A stretch of DNA of 53,250 bases from Pseudomonadales bacterium (GCA_022763285.1 JALEHB010000140.1:1-53250); one strand, 5' to 3'; positions 16,981 to 26,218 are shown, counted from the stretch's first letter. Numbers and translations: made by a program. Notes: generated from the sequence alone by a model not told the origin.

Positions 16981-17685
16981 ATGAATATCACCCCAGCCAT
17001 GCTCCGCACCTTCCCGGTATTGAAAGCCTTGCCGGAGGAAGTCCTGCTCCAGCTGGCGCAGCAAAGTAGTGCCAGGAAGTACAGCAGACGCGGCATTGTA
17101 CTCAATGCAGGAGAGCAGGAAGATGCCGTCTGCTTTCTTTTTGAAGGGCGATTGCAGGGAGTGGATTTTACAATAGATGGTCGCGAAGTTGGGCTCTATT
17201 TCGTCGAACCTGGCGACTTCTGCGGCGAACTTGCTCTTTTTGATGGCTCGCCCCAGCCAGAGTACGTGATCGCTCTGACGGCAGTTGTGGTGGTGGCCAT
17301 ACCCCGGAAGTTACTGCAGGAAGTGATATTCGCCACCCCCCGGGCCATGCAACTCATCGCCGCCCGAGTGGCCAGCCGGGTGAGGCAATTGAGCAAACAA
17401 CGGGCCCTGCTGGGGCTGCCCAATATCGCCCAACGGGTTTGTTGCCAGCTTTGGCTGCTGGTGGCCGATAAAGTGAAGGAAGACCAGCCGTCGGCGATTA
17501 TTAGCAACCCTCCGACCCATATGGAAATCGCCATCATGCTCAATTTGAGCCGGGAAACGGTCACCAGGGTCTTCCAGACACTGCAACAAGGCCAGATTGT
17601 GAAGCGGGATGGTCCGGCTCGCCTGGTTATCAAAAACCTTGCCATGTTGAGACAACTGGCTGATGGCAGCCAGGAGCTCCGGTAG
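16981..17685 (+). CDS. Crp/Fnr-family transcription regulator
   Basis: The 234-aa product has an N-terminal cyclic-nucleotide-binding barrel (residues 15-125, with GELALFDG near 81), a dimer helix, and a C-terminal winged helix (HMEIAIMLNLSRETVTRVFQTL, near 180-200). The recognition helix keeps R-E-T-V-x-R, the residues CRP uses to read TGTGA. The phosphate-binding Arg-Ser pair of CRP (RS after the GELGLF loop) is absent: here the loop reads SPQPEY. No Fnr-type N-terminal cysteines are present. The protein may thus bind CRP-type DNA sites but respond to something other than cAMP, or to none. It is divergent from the FecR-cyclase operon and upstream of the secretion genes. Confidence 0.88.
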   Translation: MNITPAMLRTFPVLKALPEEVLLQLAQQSSARKYSRRGIVLNAGEQEDAVCFLFEGRLQGVDFTIDGREVGLYFVEPGDFCGELALFDGSPQPEYVIALTAVVVVAIPRKLLQEVIFATPRAMQLIAARVASRVRQLSKQRALLGLPNIAQRVCCQLWLLVADKVKEDQPSAIISNPPTHMEIAIMLNLSRETVTRVFQTLQQGQIVKRDGPARLVIKNLAMLRQLADGSQELR

Positions 17686-17822
17686 CAGTATGCGATGCCA
17701 TCCGGAAACAAGGAAAATCCAAAAAGTAACTGATTTCACTGGTTGAAAAGCGTAAAGTCGCCCTCACCTTTGGAGACTCCGCTCGATGCCGGTGAAACCA
17801 AAAACCTGCCCCAGGACAAGCA

Positions 17823-19559
17823 GTGGCTACCAGACCCACACAAACAATGAATAACAAAGATCAGAAATTTCCAGAACTGGCTAACGCCCTGAGCGATGTC
17901 AGAAACTATTTTGCCTACGCAGGTTTGTTCAGCGCCGCGATCAATCTGCTGATGCTGGTGCCAATTATTTATATGCTGCAGGTCTATGACCGTGTTCTTG
18001 CCAGCAGCAGCTACTCCACTCTGGGCATGCTTACTCTCTTGATGGTAGGCCTGCTGCTGGCGCTGGGAGGCTTTGAGTGGGTTCGATCGATGATCATGGT
18101 AAGCGCCAGCAACCGGATAGAAAAAAAGCTCAGGGACCGTATCTCCGATGCCACCTTCAAACGTTCTTTAATGAGCGGCGGTATGGTCACAAATTCCCAG
18201 CCACTGGCTGACCTGTCACAGCTCAGACAGTTTTTGACTGGTAATGGCGTCTTTGCGTTTTTTGATGCCCCCTGGGTACCAATTTATATCGCCGTTATGT
18301 TCATGTTTCATCCTTGGTTCGGGGTTGCTGCCATCTTTGCCGCCATTGTCATGGTTGCGCTGACATTTGCGACGGAAATGATAACCCATGACAAATTGAC
18401 CGAAGCAAATACCCTGTCTTCAAGCGTTGCCAATCAATTGAACGGCAGCCTGCGTAATTCCGAAGTCATCGAAGCCATGGGCATGGCAGACGATATTCGA
18501 TTGCGCCAGCATCAGAAATCCGATCAAGTTCTGCGCCTGCAAACCGACGCCAGTCAGCAAGCTGGCGCCCTGACCAGTGTCTCGAAAACTTTCCGTATGG
18601 TGATGCAATCCCTGATGTTGGGGCTCGGCGCCCTGCTCGCATTGCAACAGGAAATATCCCCGGGAATGATGATTGCCGGTTCCCTGTTACTGGGCCGTGC
18701 CCTGGCTCCGATTGATTTACTGGTTGGCTCCTGGCGCGGATTTACTGAAGCCAGGGCACGCTATAACCGTCTGGGGGAATTACTGGAGCGGATTCCTGCG
18801 AATCAGGAAACCATGAAGCTGCCAGCACCTGAGGGCAATCTCAGCATTGAACAACTGGTGGTTGTACCACCTGGCGCGAAAGTTCCGGTCGTTCGCGGCG
18901 TGAGTCTTAAACTCAATGCCGGTGAAGCACTGGGTATTGTCGGTCCCAGCGCTTCAGGGAAATCAAGTCTGGCCCGAGCGATACTAGGCATCTGGCCTGC
19001 TCAGGCCGGCAAGGTTCGCCTTGACGGTGCCGACATCTGGAACTGGGATCGCACAGAACTTGGCCCCTATATAGGTTATCTGCCACAGGATATTGAATTG
19101 TTTGATGGTTCTATTTCCGAGAATATTTGTCGCTTTGGAGAGGCTGATCCGGAGAAAATCGTTGACGCAGCCAAGCTGGCTGGTGTTCACGAACTTATTC
19201 TGCACCTCCCAGAGGGTTACGACACAGTCATTGGTGGTAATGGCGGCGCGCTTTCCGGTGGTCAACGACAGCGCATTGGCCTGGCCCGTGCCGTTTATAA
19301 CAGCCCCAAACTTCTGCTGCTCGATGAACCCAATTCCAATCTGGATGATCAGGGAGAGCGGGAACTGGTAGATGCAATCAGACGCATCAAACAACAGGGT
19401 TGCACAGTCATTGTCATTTCCCACCGCACCATGGTTTTGCACAGCATGGATAAGCTACTGGTAATGAAGGAAGGTACCCCAATTCATTTCGGAGCCAAAG
19501 ATGAAGTCTTGAAAAATCTGATGGGTCCACAAATTCAGAACAAATCAGCTACCGCATAA
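17823..19559 (+). CDS. Type I secretion ABC transporter, PrtD type
   Basis: This inner-membrane ATPase/permease drives type I export, here most likely of the RTX coat protein. The 578-aa product has a membrane domain (about residues 20-320, several TM segments including AAINLLMLVPIIYMLQVYDRV) and an ATPase domain with Walker A GPSASGKSS, signature LSGGQRQRIGLARA, Walker B LLLLDEPNSNLD and the switch His in VISHR. The length fits the PrtD/RsaD branch; there is no C39 peptidase domain. The start is GTG at 17823 with AGGA six bases upstream; the ATG at 17847 has no ribosome site. It is followed 12 bases later by the adaptor gene. Confidence 0.93.
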   Translation: MATRPTQTMNNKDQKFPELANALSDVRNYFAYAGLFSAAINLLMLVPIIYMLQVYDRVLASSSYSTLGMLTLLMVGLLLALGGFEWVRSMIMVSASNRIEKKLRDRISDATFKRSLMSGGMVTNSQPLADLSQLRQFLTGNGVFAFFDAPWVPIYIAVMFMFHPWFGVAAIFAAIVMVALTFATEMITHDKLTEANTLSSSVANQLNGSLRNSEVIEAMGMADDIRLRQHQKSDQVLRLQTDASQQAGALTSVSKTFRMVMQSLMLGLGALLALQQEISPGMMIAGSLLLGRALAPIDLLVGSWRGFTEARARYNRLGELLERIPANQETMKLPAPEGNLSIEQLVVVPPGAKVPVVRGVSLKLNAGEALGIVGPSASGKSSLARAILGIWPAQAGKVRLDGADIWNWDRTELGPYIGYLPQDIELFDGSISENICRFGEADPEKIVDAAKLAGVHELILHLPEGYDTVIGGNGGALSGGQRQRIGLARAVYNSPKLLLLDEPNSNLDDQGERELVDAIRRIKQQGCTVIVISHRTMVLHSMDKLLVMKEGTPIHFGAKDEVLKNLMGPQIQNKSATA

Positions 19560-19571
19560 GTTGTAAGCACA

Positions 19572-20900
19572 ATGAACCAGACACTATTAACAGCCCGTGA
19601 AGACCAGTCAGCAGATGATGGCATTACCACTAGCATGGATCGACCGCGCCGCATTGGGCTTGGAATCTTCCTGCTGATATTCGGAGTCTTCGGTGTCTGG
19701 GCGGCGACGGCCCCAATTGACAGCGCCGCCGTGGCACCTGGTGTGGTCACTGTTGAATCCTATAGCAAGGTGGTGCAACACCTGGAAGGAGGAATCATCA
19801 GTGAAATCCTGGTGCGCAATGGTGACAGGGTCGAGGCTGGTCGCCCATTGCTCAGACTGGATTCCACACAATCTCTGGCTCAATTGGAAATGGCCAATGC
19901 CCAGTTTGTCGCCCTTAAAGCCCGGGAAGCGCGCCTGCAAGCTGAACGTGAATCGCTTGAAGAAATTGATTTCCCGGATAGCCTTGATAACAGTGCCTCT
20001 CTGGTAATCGCTGAAACCACGGCACAAACTGAAATTTTCCAGGCACGTAAAGCCGCCCATGAAGGCAGTATCGAAGTGCTTGAACAGCGCATTGGCCAGT
20101 TGCAATCCACTATCGAAGGCCTGCGGGCACTGCGTTCCAGCAAACAAACCCTCGCAGATTCTTATTCTGAAGAAATTGCTGATGTAGAAGCCTTGCTTGC
20201 ACAGGGGTTTTCGGAGCGCACAAGGCTTCGAGAACTGGAACGCAATCAGGCACGTCTTGAGGGTGAAGTGGCAGACCTTGCCGCGACTATCGCAACGACC
20301 GAGGTCCAAATTGGCGAAACCCGGTTGCAGATCCTGCAGCAGGACCGAGAATTTCAGAATGAAGTGGTTGCTGAGCTCAGCGAAGTACAATCCAGCCTTG
20401 TGGATCTCACTGAACGTATGCGCGCCTTGCGCGATGTTGTAACACGCACAACAATCAGGGCGCCCGATGACGGCATTGTGAACGGCATGCAATTCCATAC
20501 AATTGGTGGAGTGATTGCGCCAGGCACCAAGATCGTTGATATCGTACCTCAGGGCGAAGATCTGATTGTTGAAGCACAGGTTGCCACAACAGACATTGAC
20601 CGAGTGGCGCTGGATCAGGATGCGAGAATTCGATTCCCGACCTTTTCCAGAAACGTTCCTGATATTAGCGGCAGGGTGATTAATCTTTCTGCCGACAGAC
20701 TGGTAGATGAAGCCACAAACGTTCCTTACTATCTTGCCCGCATCGAAGTCACACCCGAAGGGATGGGAAACCTCGGCGAGCTAGTCTTATTGCCGGGAAT
20801 GCCTGCAGAAGTTTTTATCAATACTGGCTCCCGAACCTTGCTCCAGTACCTCTTCAAGCCTTTTTCCAATGCCATGGCCCGAAGCTTCACCGAAGATTAA
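19572..20900 (+). CDS. Type I secretion membrane-fusion protein (HlyD/PrtE family)
   Basis: The 442-aa periplasmic adaptor has one TM segment near residues 28-48 (IGLGIFLLIFGVFGVWAA), a biotinyl-lipoyl-like strand (VEVVQHLEGGII-type: SKVVQHLEGGIISEILVRNGD), long helical hairpins (about 95-290), and the second lipoyl half RAPDDGIVNGMQFHTIGGVI. These are standard for PrtE/HlyD adaptors linking the ABC transporter to the TolC-type channel. It lies in the same operon as both partners. Confidence 0.93.
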   Translation: MNQTLLTAREDQSADDGITTSMDRPRRIGLGIFLLIFGVFGVWAATAPIDSAAVAPGVVTVESYSKVVQHLEGGIISEILVRNGDRVEAGRPLLRLDSTQSLAQLEMANAQFVALKAREARLQAERESLEEIDFPDSLDNSASLVIAETTAQTEIFQARKAAHEGSIEVLEQRIGQLQSTIEGLRALRSSKQTLADSYSEEIADVEALLAQGFSERTRLRELERNQARLEGEVADLAATIATTEVQIGETRLQILQQDREFQNEVVAELSEVQSSLVDLTERMRALRDVVTRTTIRAPDDGIVNGMQFHTIGGVIAPGTKIVDIVPQGEDLIVEAQVATTDIDRVALDQDARIRFPTFSRNVPDISGRVINLSADRLVDEATNVPYYLARIEVTPEGMGNLGELVLLPGMPAEVFINTGSRTLLQYLFKPFSNAMARSFTED

Positions 20901-20901
20901 A

Positions 20902-22248
20902 ATGTTGATTGTGCGCCGCAAATTGTCTGCGCTGTTGGCGATTATTATTGCTACAGCGTTCAGTCCTCACAGCCAGGCAGCTGAAACTCGCCTGGTCGAA
21001 GGACAAACACTGGATGATTTCATGACTGCTGCTTTGGTCAATAATCCGCAGTTACAGATTGCAGAGGAACAGTTAAATATTTTTTCCGCGCGCAAGCGAG
21101 CAGCCACCGGGCAACTCTTGCCACAGGTGAACGCTAACGCCAATTTGACTGATAACCGCCGCAGTGTTTCCAATCAGATTCAAAACTTTGATGGTGAACG
21201 CTTCTCTGTTCAGCTGACTCAAACGCTTTTCAATTGGCAAGCATTTGCATCAAGGCGTCGGGCGAATGCTTCCGTCAACCAGGCCGAATCCGAGTATTTC
21301 AACGAACTGGCGACGCTCATGACTGAAGTCGCAGAAAGCTATTTTGATGTACTGCAGGCAGAAGATGCACTGGAATCCATTGCCTCCGAGCAGGATGCAG
21401 TCAGAAACCAGTTAGAGCAGGTGCAGAGCCTGTATGATCGACAATTGGCGCAGGTTACGGATCTCTATCAGGCACAGGCAAGCGTCGCTTCGGTACAGGC
21501 AGAACAACTGAAGCTGGAGGCGGAACTGGCGCTGGCGAGAGACGCACTTCAATCCGTTTCCGGTATCCAGGTAGGGGATATATTCAGTTTGCAGCCCGAG
21601 GTCGATGTAACTCCGCTGGATGGTAGTATTCAATATTGGGTTCAACTGGCAAAGGAGAATAACCCGCTTATTCAATCCAGGCGCTATGCTGTTGAGGCTG
21701 CAGAAGAAAATATTTCGGAAAAACAGGGCGCCTATATGCCACGCGTGACTTTTATTGCGCAAAGGCAGGATTCCAATGTCGGTTTTGACAACGCCCCTCA
21801 AAGCCGCACAGACAACACCTATATTGGCGTAGATGTATCGATTCCCCTCTATGCGGGCGGGAGCAACAAGGCAGCGGTGAGCGAAGCCCGAAGCCAGCGC
21901 AATATCGCTGAAAGCGAACTCCGTCAGGTTCAACTGGAGGCCAGCGAAAGAGTCAGGGGAGCTTATTTGCAAGCACAGGCCAGTTCTTCACTGGTCGAAG
22001 CTGCCGAAGTACTTGTGGATTCCACTGCAGTAAGTGCAGAGGCCATGCAACGAGGTTTTTCGCTTGGCACAGTCACCAGTGTTGATGTACTCAATGCCAT
22101 TCGCGATCAGTACCGCGCCGAGCGCGATCTGCAGAGGGCTCGCTACGAGCAGATAAAGTATATGCTCATCCTGAAGCGGGAAGCAGGCACTCTGGATGCC
22201 GAAGATATCGTGGAAGTGGGTAATTGGCTGGAAGAGACTGAGGATTAA
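20902..22248 (+). CDS. TolC-family outer-membrane channel
   Basis: This is the outer-membrane component of the type I system. The product (448 aa) has a signal peptide (LLAIIIATAFSPHSQA), then two repeats of the TolC fold, with NPQLQIAEEQLN and NPLIQSRRYAVEAAEE as the corresponding repeat starts, plus VDVLNAIRDQYRAERDLQRARY near the end. The size is typical of PrtF/TolC. An ATG at 20902, one base after the adaptor's stop, gives a clean signal peptide; a longer reading from 20869 would overlap the adaptor gene. Confidence 0.92.
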   Translation: MLIVRRKLSALLAIIIATAFSPHSQAAETRLVEGQTLDDFMTAALVNNPQLQIAEEQLNIFSARKRAATGQLLPQVNANANLTDNRRSVSNQIQNFDGERFSVQLTQTLFNWQAFASRRRANASVNQAESEYFNELATLMTEVAESYFDVLQAEDALESIASEQDAVRNQLEQVQSLYDRQLAQVTDLYQAQASVASVQAEQLKLEAELALARDALQSVSGIQVGDIFSLQPEVDVTPLDGSIQYWVQLAKENNPLIQSRRYAVEAAEENISEKQGAYMPRVTFIAQRQDSNVGFDNAPQSRTDNTYIGVDVSIPLYAGGSNKAAVSEARSQRNIAESELRQVQLEASERVRGAYLQAQASSSLVEAAEVLVDSTAVSAEAMQRGFSLGTVTSVDVLNAIRDQYRAERDLQRARYEQIKYMLILKREAGTLDAEDIVEVGNWLEETED

Positions 22249-22264
22249 TTTTTTCTGCTGAGCT

Positions 22265-22789
22265 ATGACCATTCTTTCTCGTGTAAGCTGCCACTACGAC
22301 CCAAACGAAGACCGAATCAGGCTGACTGGTGAAGCCGAGGACGGAAATACGAGGGTATTGTGGTCAAGCCATCGCTTGCTGAAACGACTCCTTCCCCACC
22401 TTGTACAACGTCTTGAAAGCAACCCTGTTCCTGATCAGGGCGGAACGCAGACAACTGCATCAGATATCTCTAACAGCAGACAAGGTTTTGCCCAGGAAAC
22501 AGCCGCCGCAAAAATCAAACTACAAAATCCCGTACAAGCCGACGATAGCCAGCTTAGCTATTTGATAAAGGAAGTGGATATCAAGGCCAACGATGAAGGT
22601 GTTGCTCTGATTTTCAAGCACGAAGCTGGAGATGACACTCTGGTTCTGGGAAATGAGCAACTACGACAGTGGCTGTTGATCTTGCATCGAATCTGGCAAG
22701 GAACTGAATGGCCGCAGGATTTTTGGCCAACCTGGATAACAGGGCTTGGGAATAAACCACCAGCGGGAGAAGACCAGGGATTGCATTGA
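22265..22789 (+). CDS. Uncharacterised small protein of the type I secretion operon
   Basis: The 174-aa product is not one I recognise. It is soluble by appearance, with no signal or TM segment. The N-terminus is strand-rich (RIRLTGEAEDGNTRVLW), followed by an amphipathic helix rich in Leu (RLLKRLLPHLVQRLE), a Gln/Ser linker and a C-terminal segment with several Trp (LRQWLLILHRIW, WPQDFWPTWITG). It starts 16 bases after the TolC-family gene and has no later gene on the same strand until 23.7 kb, so it likely belongs to the secretion operon and may act as an accessory of export. Confidence 0.65.
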   Translation: MTILSRVSCHYDPNEDRIRLTGEAEDGNTRVLWSSHRLLKRLLPHLVQRLESNPVPDQGGTQTTASDISNSRQGFAQETAAAKIKLQNPVQADDSQLSYLIKEVDIKANDEGVALIFKHEAGDDTLVLGNEQLRQWLLILHRIWQGTEWPQDFWPTWITGLGNKPPAGEDQGLH

Positions 22790-22823
22790 TTGCCTGTATT
22801 TGCTGCTTCAGTAACTTGCCCGG

Positions 22824-23555
22824 CTACAGATACAACTCCACAATCGCCCGCAGCACATCCTGCAAACTCGCCCCCACCTCTTCCTCACTGAAGCGATAAA
22901 AACCCTCAGCGTATTCCACCTCCGGTGGCAGGGAAAAGGTTCTGCCCTTGTTCAGGGCCAGCACCAGTTCGGGATAGTTGTTTTCGCTGTTCTGGCTGGC
23001 ATAGATGTCCATGACCTTTTCCTTGGCGGCTTTCTGGGCGGTCATGTCGATGAAATAGTTTACCGGGTTTTGTACGCCGATCTCATAGCCGAAGGCTGCC
23101 GGAGCGATGCCTTGCTGGCGTAGCTGTTGCAGCGCGCCCCACACCACATAGGCGGTGGCGCGATGGTCCGGGTGCAGTTCCATGGGGGCGGGGAAAAAGA
23201 CACTGGCCGGGGCGCTTGCCCTGATCTGTTCGGCGGCCTTGTCGATCAGCCGTTGGCATACCTGCACACCGCGGTCAGGCTCATCCCAGTTGTGCAGTTG
23301 CTTTATGCCTAATAATTCGGCGACCTGCTCCACTTCAGTCTTGCGCACTGCCACCAGGTCATCACGATCACCGCCCAGGGCGCCGTCGGTGACTACCACC
23401 AGATGAGTTTCCACGTTTTCTTCACGGGCCCGTACCATGGCACCACCCATACCAAAGGTTTCATCATCGGCATGGGGCGCAAACACCAGCCAGGGGCCGG
23501 CCGGCAAGGGTGAAACACCAAAGGGAATCAGTCTGTGTTCGGGATTGAGATTCAT
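22824..23555 (-). CDS. PIG-L family deacetylase
   Basis: The 243-aa product has the zinc-binding HADDE motif (FAPHADDETFGMGG) and HPDHRAT downstream, which mark the LmbE/PIG-L family of N-acetyl-sugar deacetylases. VVTDGALGGDRDD lies between. It is cytoplasmic by appearance. The gene lies divergently from the Wzm/Wzt exporter, so deacetylation of an amino sugar in the surface glycan is a reasonable but unproven role. Confidence 0.88.
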   Translation of the reverse strand: MNLNPEHRLIPFGVSPLPAGPWLVFAPHADDETFGMGGAMVRAREENVETHLVVVTDGALGGDRDDLVAVRKTEVEQVAELLGIKQLHNWDEPDRGVQVCQRLIDKAAEQIRASAPASVFFPAPMELHPDHRATAYVVWGALQQLRQQGIAPAAFGYEIGVQNPVNYFIDMTAQKAAKEKVMDIYASQNSENNYPELVLALNKGRTFSLPPEVEYAEGFYRFSEEEVGASLQDVLRAIVELYL

Positions 23556-23716
23556 GCTGCTGGCTATTATTCAGGACTTCAGGAATTGTCGAAGTATATA
23601 GGCTGGCGGGAGTGGTTTTTAGTTTTTTTGGCCGATTCATGATTAAATGCGCGCCTTGCATGGCAATTCATCGCCATCAGATTAGCAATAGCACAACACC
23701 GGATCACGACACTGGC

Positions 23717-24523
23717 ATGTTTATCACCCTGCTCAGGCAATGGGTCACCACCCCCTTCGCCAACCAGAGACTGTTCCTGAACTTCACCAGGCAGGATTTT
23801 TTCGCCCAGTTCACCGGTTCCATCGGCGGCTTTCTGTGGCTGTTTATCACACCCCTGGCCCACATCCTGATTTATTCCTTTGTATTTGCCTATATCTTTC
23901 AGGTACGGGCACCAGAAGAGTTCGGTGAGACCCGGTTTGTGATCTTCATGATGATGGGTTATCTGCCCTGGTTTGCCTTTGCCGAGGCCATCAGCAAATC
24001 CCCGAGCCTGCTACTGGACAAGGCGCCCCTGATTACCAAGGTGATGTTCCCGGTGCAGATTATTCCGGTGGCCGGCACCGTGGTGCCCTATCTGACCCAT
24101 GTGATCGGCTTTGTATTGCTGCTTGTGTATCTGGCCTTGCAGGGCTATTTCAATCTGTTGTGGTTGTGGTTGCCGCTGATCTTCCTGCTGCAGTTCCTGT
24201 TTACCATGGGCCTGGTGGCGATTCTGTCGGCACTCTGCGTGTTTCTGCGCGACCTGCAGCAGCTGGTGGCCCTGATGGTGACTATCTGGTTCTTCCTGAC
24301 CCCTATTATCTATCCTATCAGCCTGGTGCAGAGTCCGTCGGTGCAACAGTTGTTTCTGCTCAATCCCATGCACAGCTTTGTTAATCTTTACCGGGAAATT
24401 GTATTGGCCGGGCAGATGCCTTCCGTTCATCTGCTGATTATTGTGCCGGTGGCGCTGCTGACCTATTTGCTGGGTGGCTGGTTGTTTATGCGTATCAGGC
24501 TTGCTTTTGGGGATGTTCTTTAA
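23717..24523 (+). CDS. wzm: Polysaccharide ABC exporter, permease subunit
   Basis: The product (268 aa from the ATG at 23717) is an ABC-2 type permease with about six TM segments; it shows FTRQDFFAQFTGSIGGFLW near the start, a typical TagG/Wzm entry helix, and FLTPIIYPISLV near the end. With the next gene it would export a lipid-linked O-polysaccharide across the inner membrane. A longer reading begins with GTG at 23612 and ATGs at 23639 and 23660, but the extra residues are unlike the family and lack a ribosome site. Its stop overlaps the next start. Confidence 0.88.
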   Translation: MFITLLRQWVTTPFANQRLFLNFTRQDFFAQFTGSIGGFLWLFITPLAHILIYSFVFAYIFQVRAPEEFGETRFVIFMMMGYLPWFAFAEAISKSPSLLLDKAPLITKVMFPVQIIPVAGTVVPYLTHVIGFVLLLVYLALQGYFNLLWLWLPLIFLLQFLFTMGLVAILSALCVFLRDLQQLVALMVTIWFFLTPIIYPISLVQSPSVQQLFLLNPMHSFVNLYREIVLAGQMPSVHLLIIVPVALLTYLLGGWLFMRIRLAFGDVL

Positions 24524-25782
24524 TGAGTGAACATCGCGTTGTAGTCAACAATCTCTGCAAGGACTTCAAGATCTACGAACGTCCCCAGGATCGCCTGCGG
24601 GAGATCATTCTGCGGCGGCCCTGCCACCGGGTTTATCACGTGCTGGATGACATTTCCTTCGCCGTGCCTGAAGGCAAGAGCCTGGGTATTATCGGCGATA
24701 ACGGCGCCGGCAAGTCCACCCTGCTGAAGCTACTGGTGGGCACTCTGCAACCCAGTGCCGGTAACATCGAAATCAATGGTCAGGTGGCGGCGCTGTTGGA
24801 GCTGGGTGCCGGTTTTCATCCCGAGTTCACCGGCCGCAAGAATATCTACCTCAATGCCTCCCTGCTGGGGGTGCCGGATGAGAATATCCACGAGCTGGAA
24901 AATGACATCATTGCCTTTTCCGAGCTGGACTATTTCATCGACCGGCCGGTAAAAACCTATTCCTCCGGCATGTATGTGCGCCTGGCCTTTTCCATTGCCA
25001 CCATGGTGCGGCCCGATATCCTGGTCATCGACGAGGCCCTGTCGGTGGGCGATATGGCCTTTCAGAAAAAATGTGTTCAGCGCATGAATGAGTTTCGCCA
25101 GCAGCGTAAAACCATGGTGTTCTGCAGCCATTCCATGTTCCATGTGCAGGAACTCTGTGACATGGCGCTGTGGATTGACCAGGGCAAGATCCGCGAGCTC
25201 GGTGACAGCGAACAGGTGGTGGGCCATTACGAGCATTTCTGCAACAGCAAGAAGGTTTATCACAACATCCAGGAAGACATTCCGGACAAGGCCTTTAATG
25301 ATGAGGAAGACTCGGAGAAAGCCGAGACGGCTGCTGAACAGGCCGATGCCGGTGACCATAGCCAGGACTGCCGGATCCTGTCACTGGCGGTGAAATCCCT
25401 GGAGGGAGAAGAGCTGGATAGCCTGACGCCGCTGTCTGATATTCGCCTGGAGATGGAAGTGGAAGTGCTGCGGGATAATATCCAGGGACATTTCGGTTTT
25501 GCCTTTATGAAGTCGGCCGAGGAGCCGGTGGCTTCGTTTCTCACCACGCAACGCCCTGAAGTGGAGAAAGGCCCGTTTAACAAGGGCGACAAGGTGAAAG
25601 TACAGTTGGTAATCAGGAAGCTGGCCATGCGGGTAGGCGATTTCTATATCATAGGTGGCTTGGCCGATGCCAGCGGCCTGCTCTGGTATGAAACCAAATA
25701 CAGCAAGCTGATGCATATTGCTCCCAATAAAGGGGTCGGACCTCTTATTATGGAGTCAAACTGGTCAATCGACTACGACTGA
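24523..25782 (+). CDS. wzt: Polysaccharide ABC exporter, ATPase with C-terminal glycan-binding domain
   Basis: The 419-aa product has an ATPase domain (about 1-240: Walker A GDNGAGKSTLLKLL, signature YSSGMYVRLAFS, Walker B ILVIDEALSVGD), an acidic linker rich in Glu/Asp near 255-285, and a C-terminal Wzt_C-like beta-sandwich (IRLEMEVEVL...FGFAFMKS). The last domain recognises the modified end of the O-polysaccharide in Wzt of E. coli O8/O9a. Its presence suggests that the glycan exported here is terminated and recognised before export. The ATG overlaps the wzm stop. Confidence 0.92.
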   Translation: MSEHRVVVNNLCKDFKIYERPQDRLREIILRRPCHRVYHVLDDISFAVPEGKSLGIIGDNGAGKSTLLKLLVGTLQPSAGNIEINGQVAALLELGAGFHPEFTGRKNIYLNASLLGVPDENIHELENDIIAFSELDYFIDRPVKTYSSGMYVRLAFSIATMVRPDILVIDEALSVGDMAFQKKCVQRMNEFRQQRKTMVFCSHSMFHVQELCDMALWIDQGKIRELGDSEQVVGHYEHFCNSKKVYHNIQEDIPDKAFNDEEDSEKAETAAEQADAGDHSQDCRILSLAVKSLEGEELDSLTPLSDIRLEMEVEVLRDNIQGHFGFAFMKSAEEPVASFLTTQRPEVEKGPFNKGDKVKVQLVIRKLAMRVGDFYIIGGLADASGLLWYETKYSKLMHIAPNKGVGPLIMESNWSIDYD

Positions 25783-25850
25783 ACCTCTTCCCGCTGTCAC
25801 AAGCTGGCATAGCATCGGCCGGATTCTCTCAATTCGTCAGTACTTGCGCC

Positions 25851-25868
25851 TATGTCAGATATGACATA
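25851..25868. promoter_or_regulatory. Operator-like palindrome of the toxin-antitoxin operon
   Basis: TATGTCA-GATA-TGACATA is a perfect inverted repeat with 7-bp arms, ending 11 bases before the toxin ATG. It overlaps a possible promoter (TTGCGC at 25844, TATTCT at 25867, 17 bases apart). The position fits autorepression by the HTH antitoxin, as in other HigBA pairs. Confidence 0.7.
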
Positions 25869-25879
25869 TTCTGTTAGTC

Positions 25880-26218
25880 ATGAGCCCAAAGGACAAGCCA
25901 CTGGTTTGGCTCCATGGAGAGGTCAAAACACCGGCTCTGTCAGCGCAGGCCCGGCTGGAAGCCGGATATCTGCTGCGGGTCCTGCAGAGCGGGGTATCGC
26001 TTTCCATGCCGCATTCCAGGCCTATGCCTGGCATTGGCAGAAACTGCCATGAGTTGCGGATAAATGATGAATCCAAAACCTGGAGAATCTTCTACCGGAT
26101 TGACCCCGACGCAATAATCATAGCGGAGGTTGTTAGCAAAAAGACCGGCAAGACTCCTGCTAAAGTGATGGATAATTGTAAATCGAGATTCAGGCAGTAT
26201 GACAATGAAAGCAGCTAA
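25880..26218 (+). CDS. HigB/RelE-type toxin (phage Gp49-like)
   Basis: The 112-aa product resembles the Gp49/HigB toxin family: MPGIGRNCHELRINDESKTWRIFYRID is the typical core, with a Lys/Arg-rich C-terminus (KKTGKTPAKVMDNCKSR). Such toxins cleave mRNA at the ribosome. The gene order, toxin first, with the antitoxin start inside the toxin's last codons, is that of HigBA. The middle part (SGVSLSMPHSRPM) is slightly unusual but in frame. Confidence 0.82.
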   Translation: MSPKDKPLVWLHGEVKTPALSAQARLEAGYLLRVLQSGVSLSMPHSRPMPGIGRNCHELRINDESKTWRIFYRIDPDAIIIAEVVSKKTGKTPAKVMDNCKSRFRQYDNESS

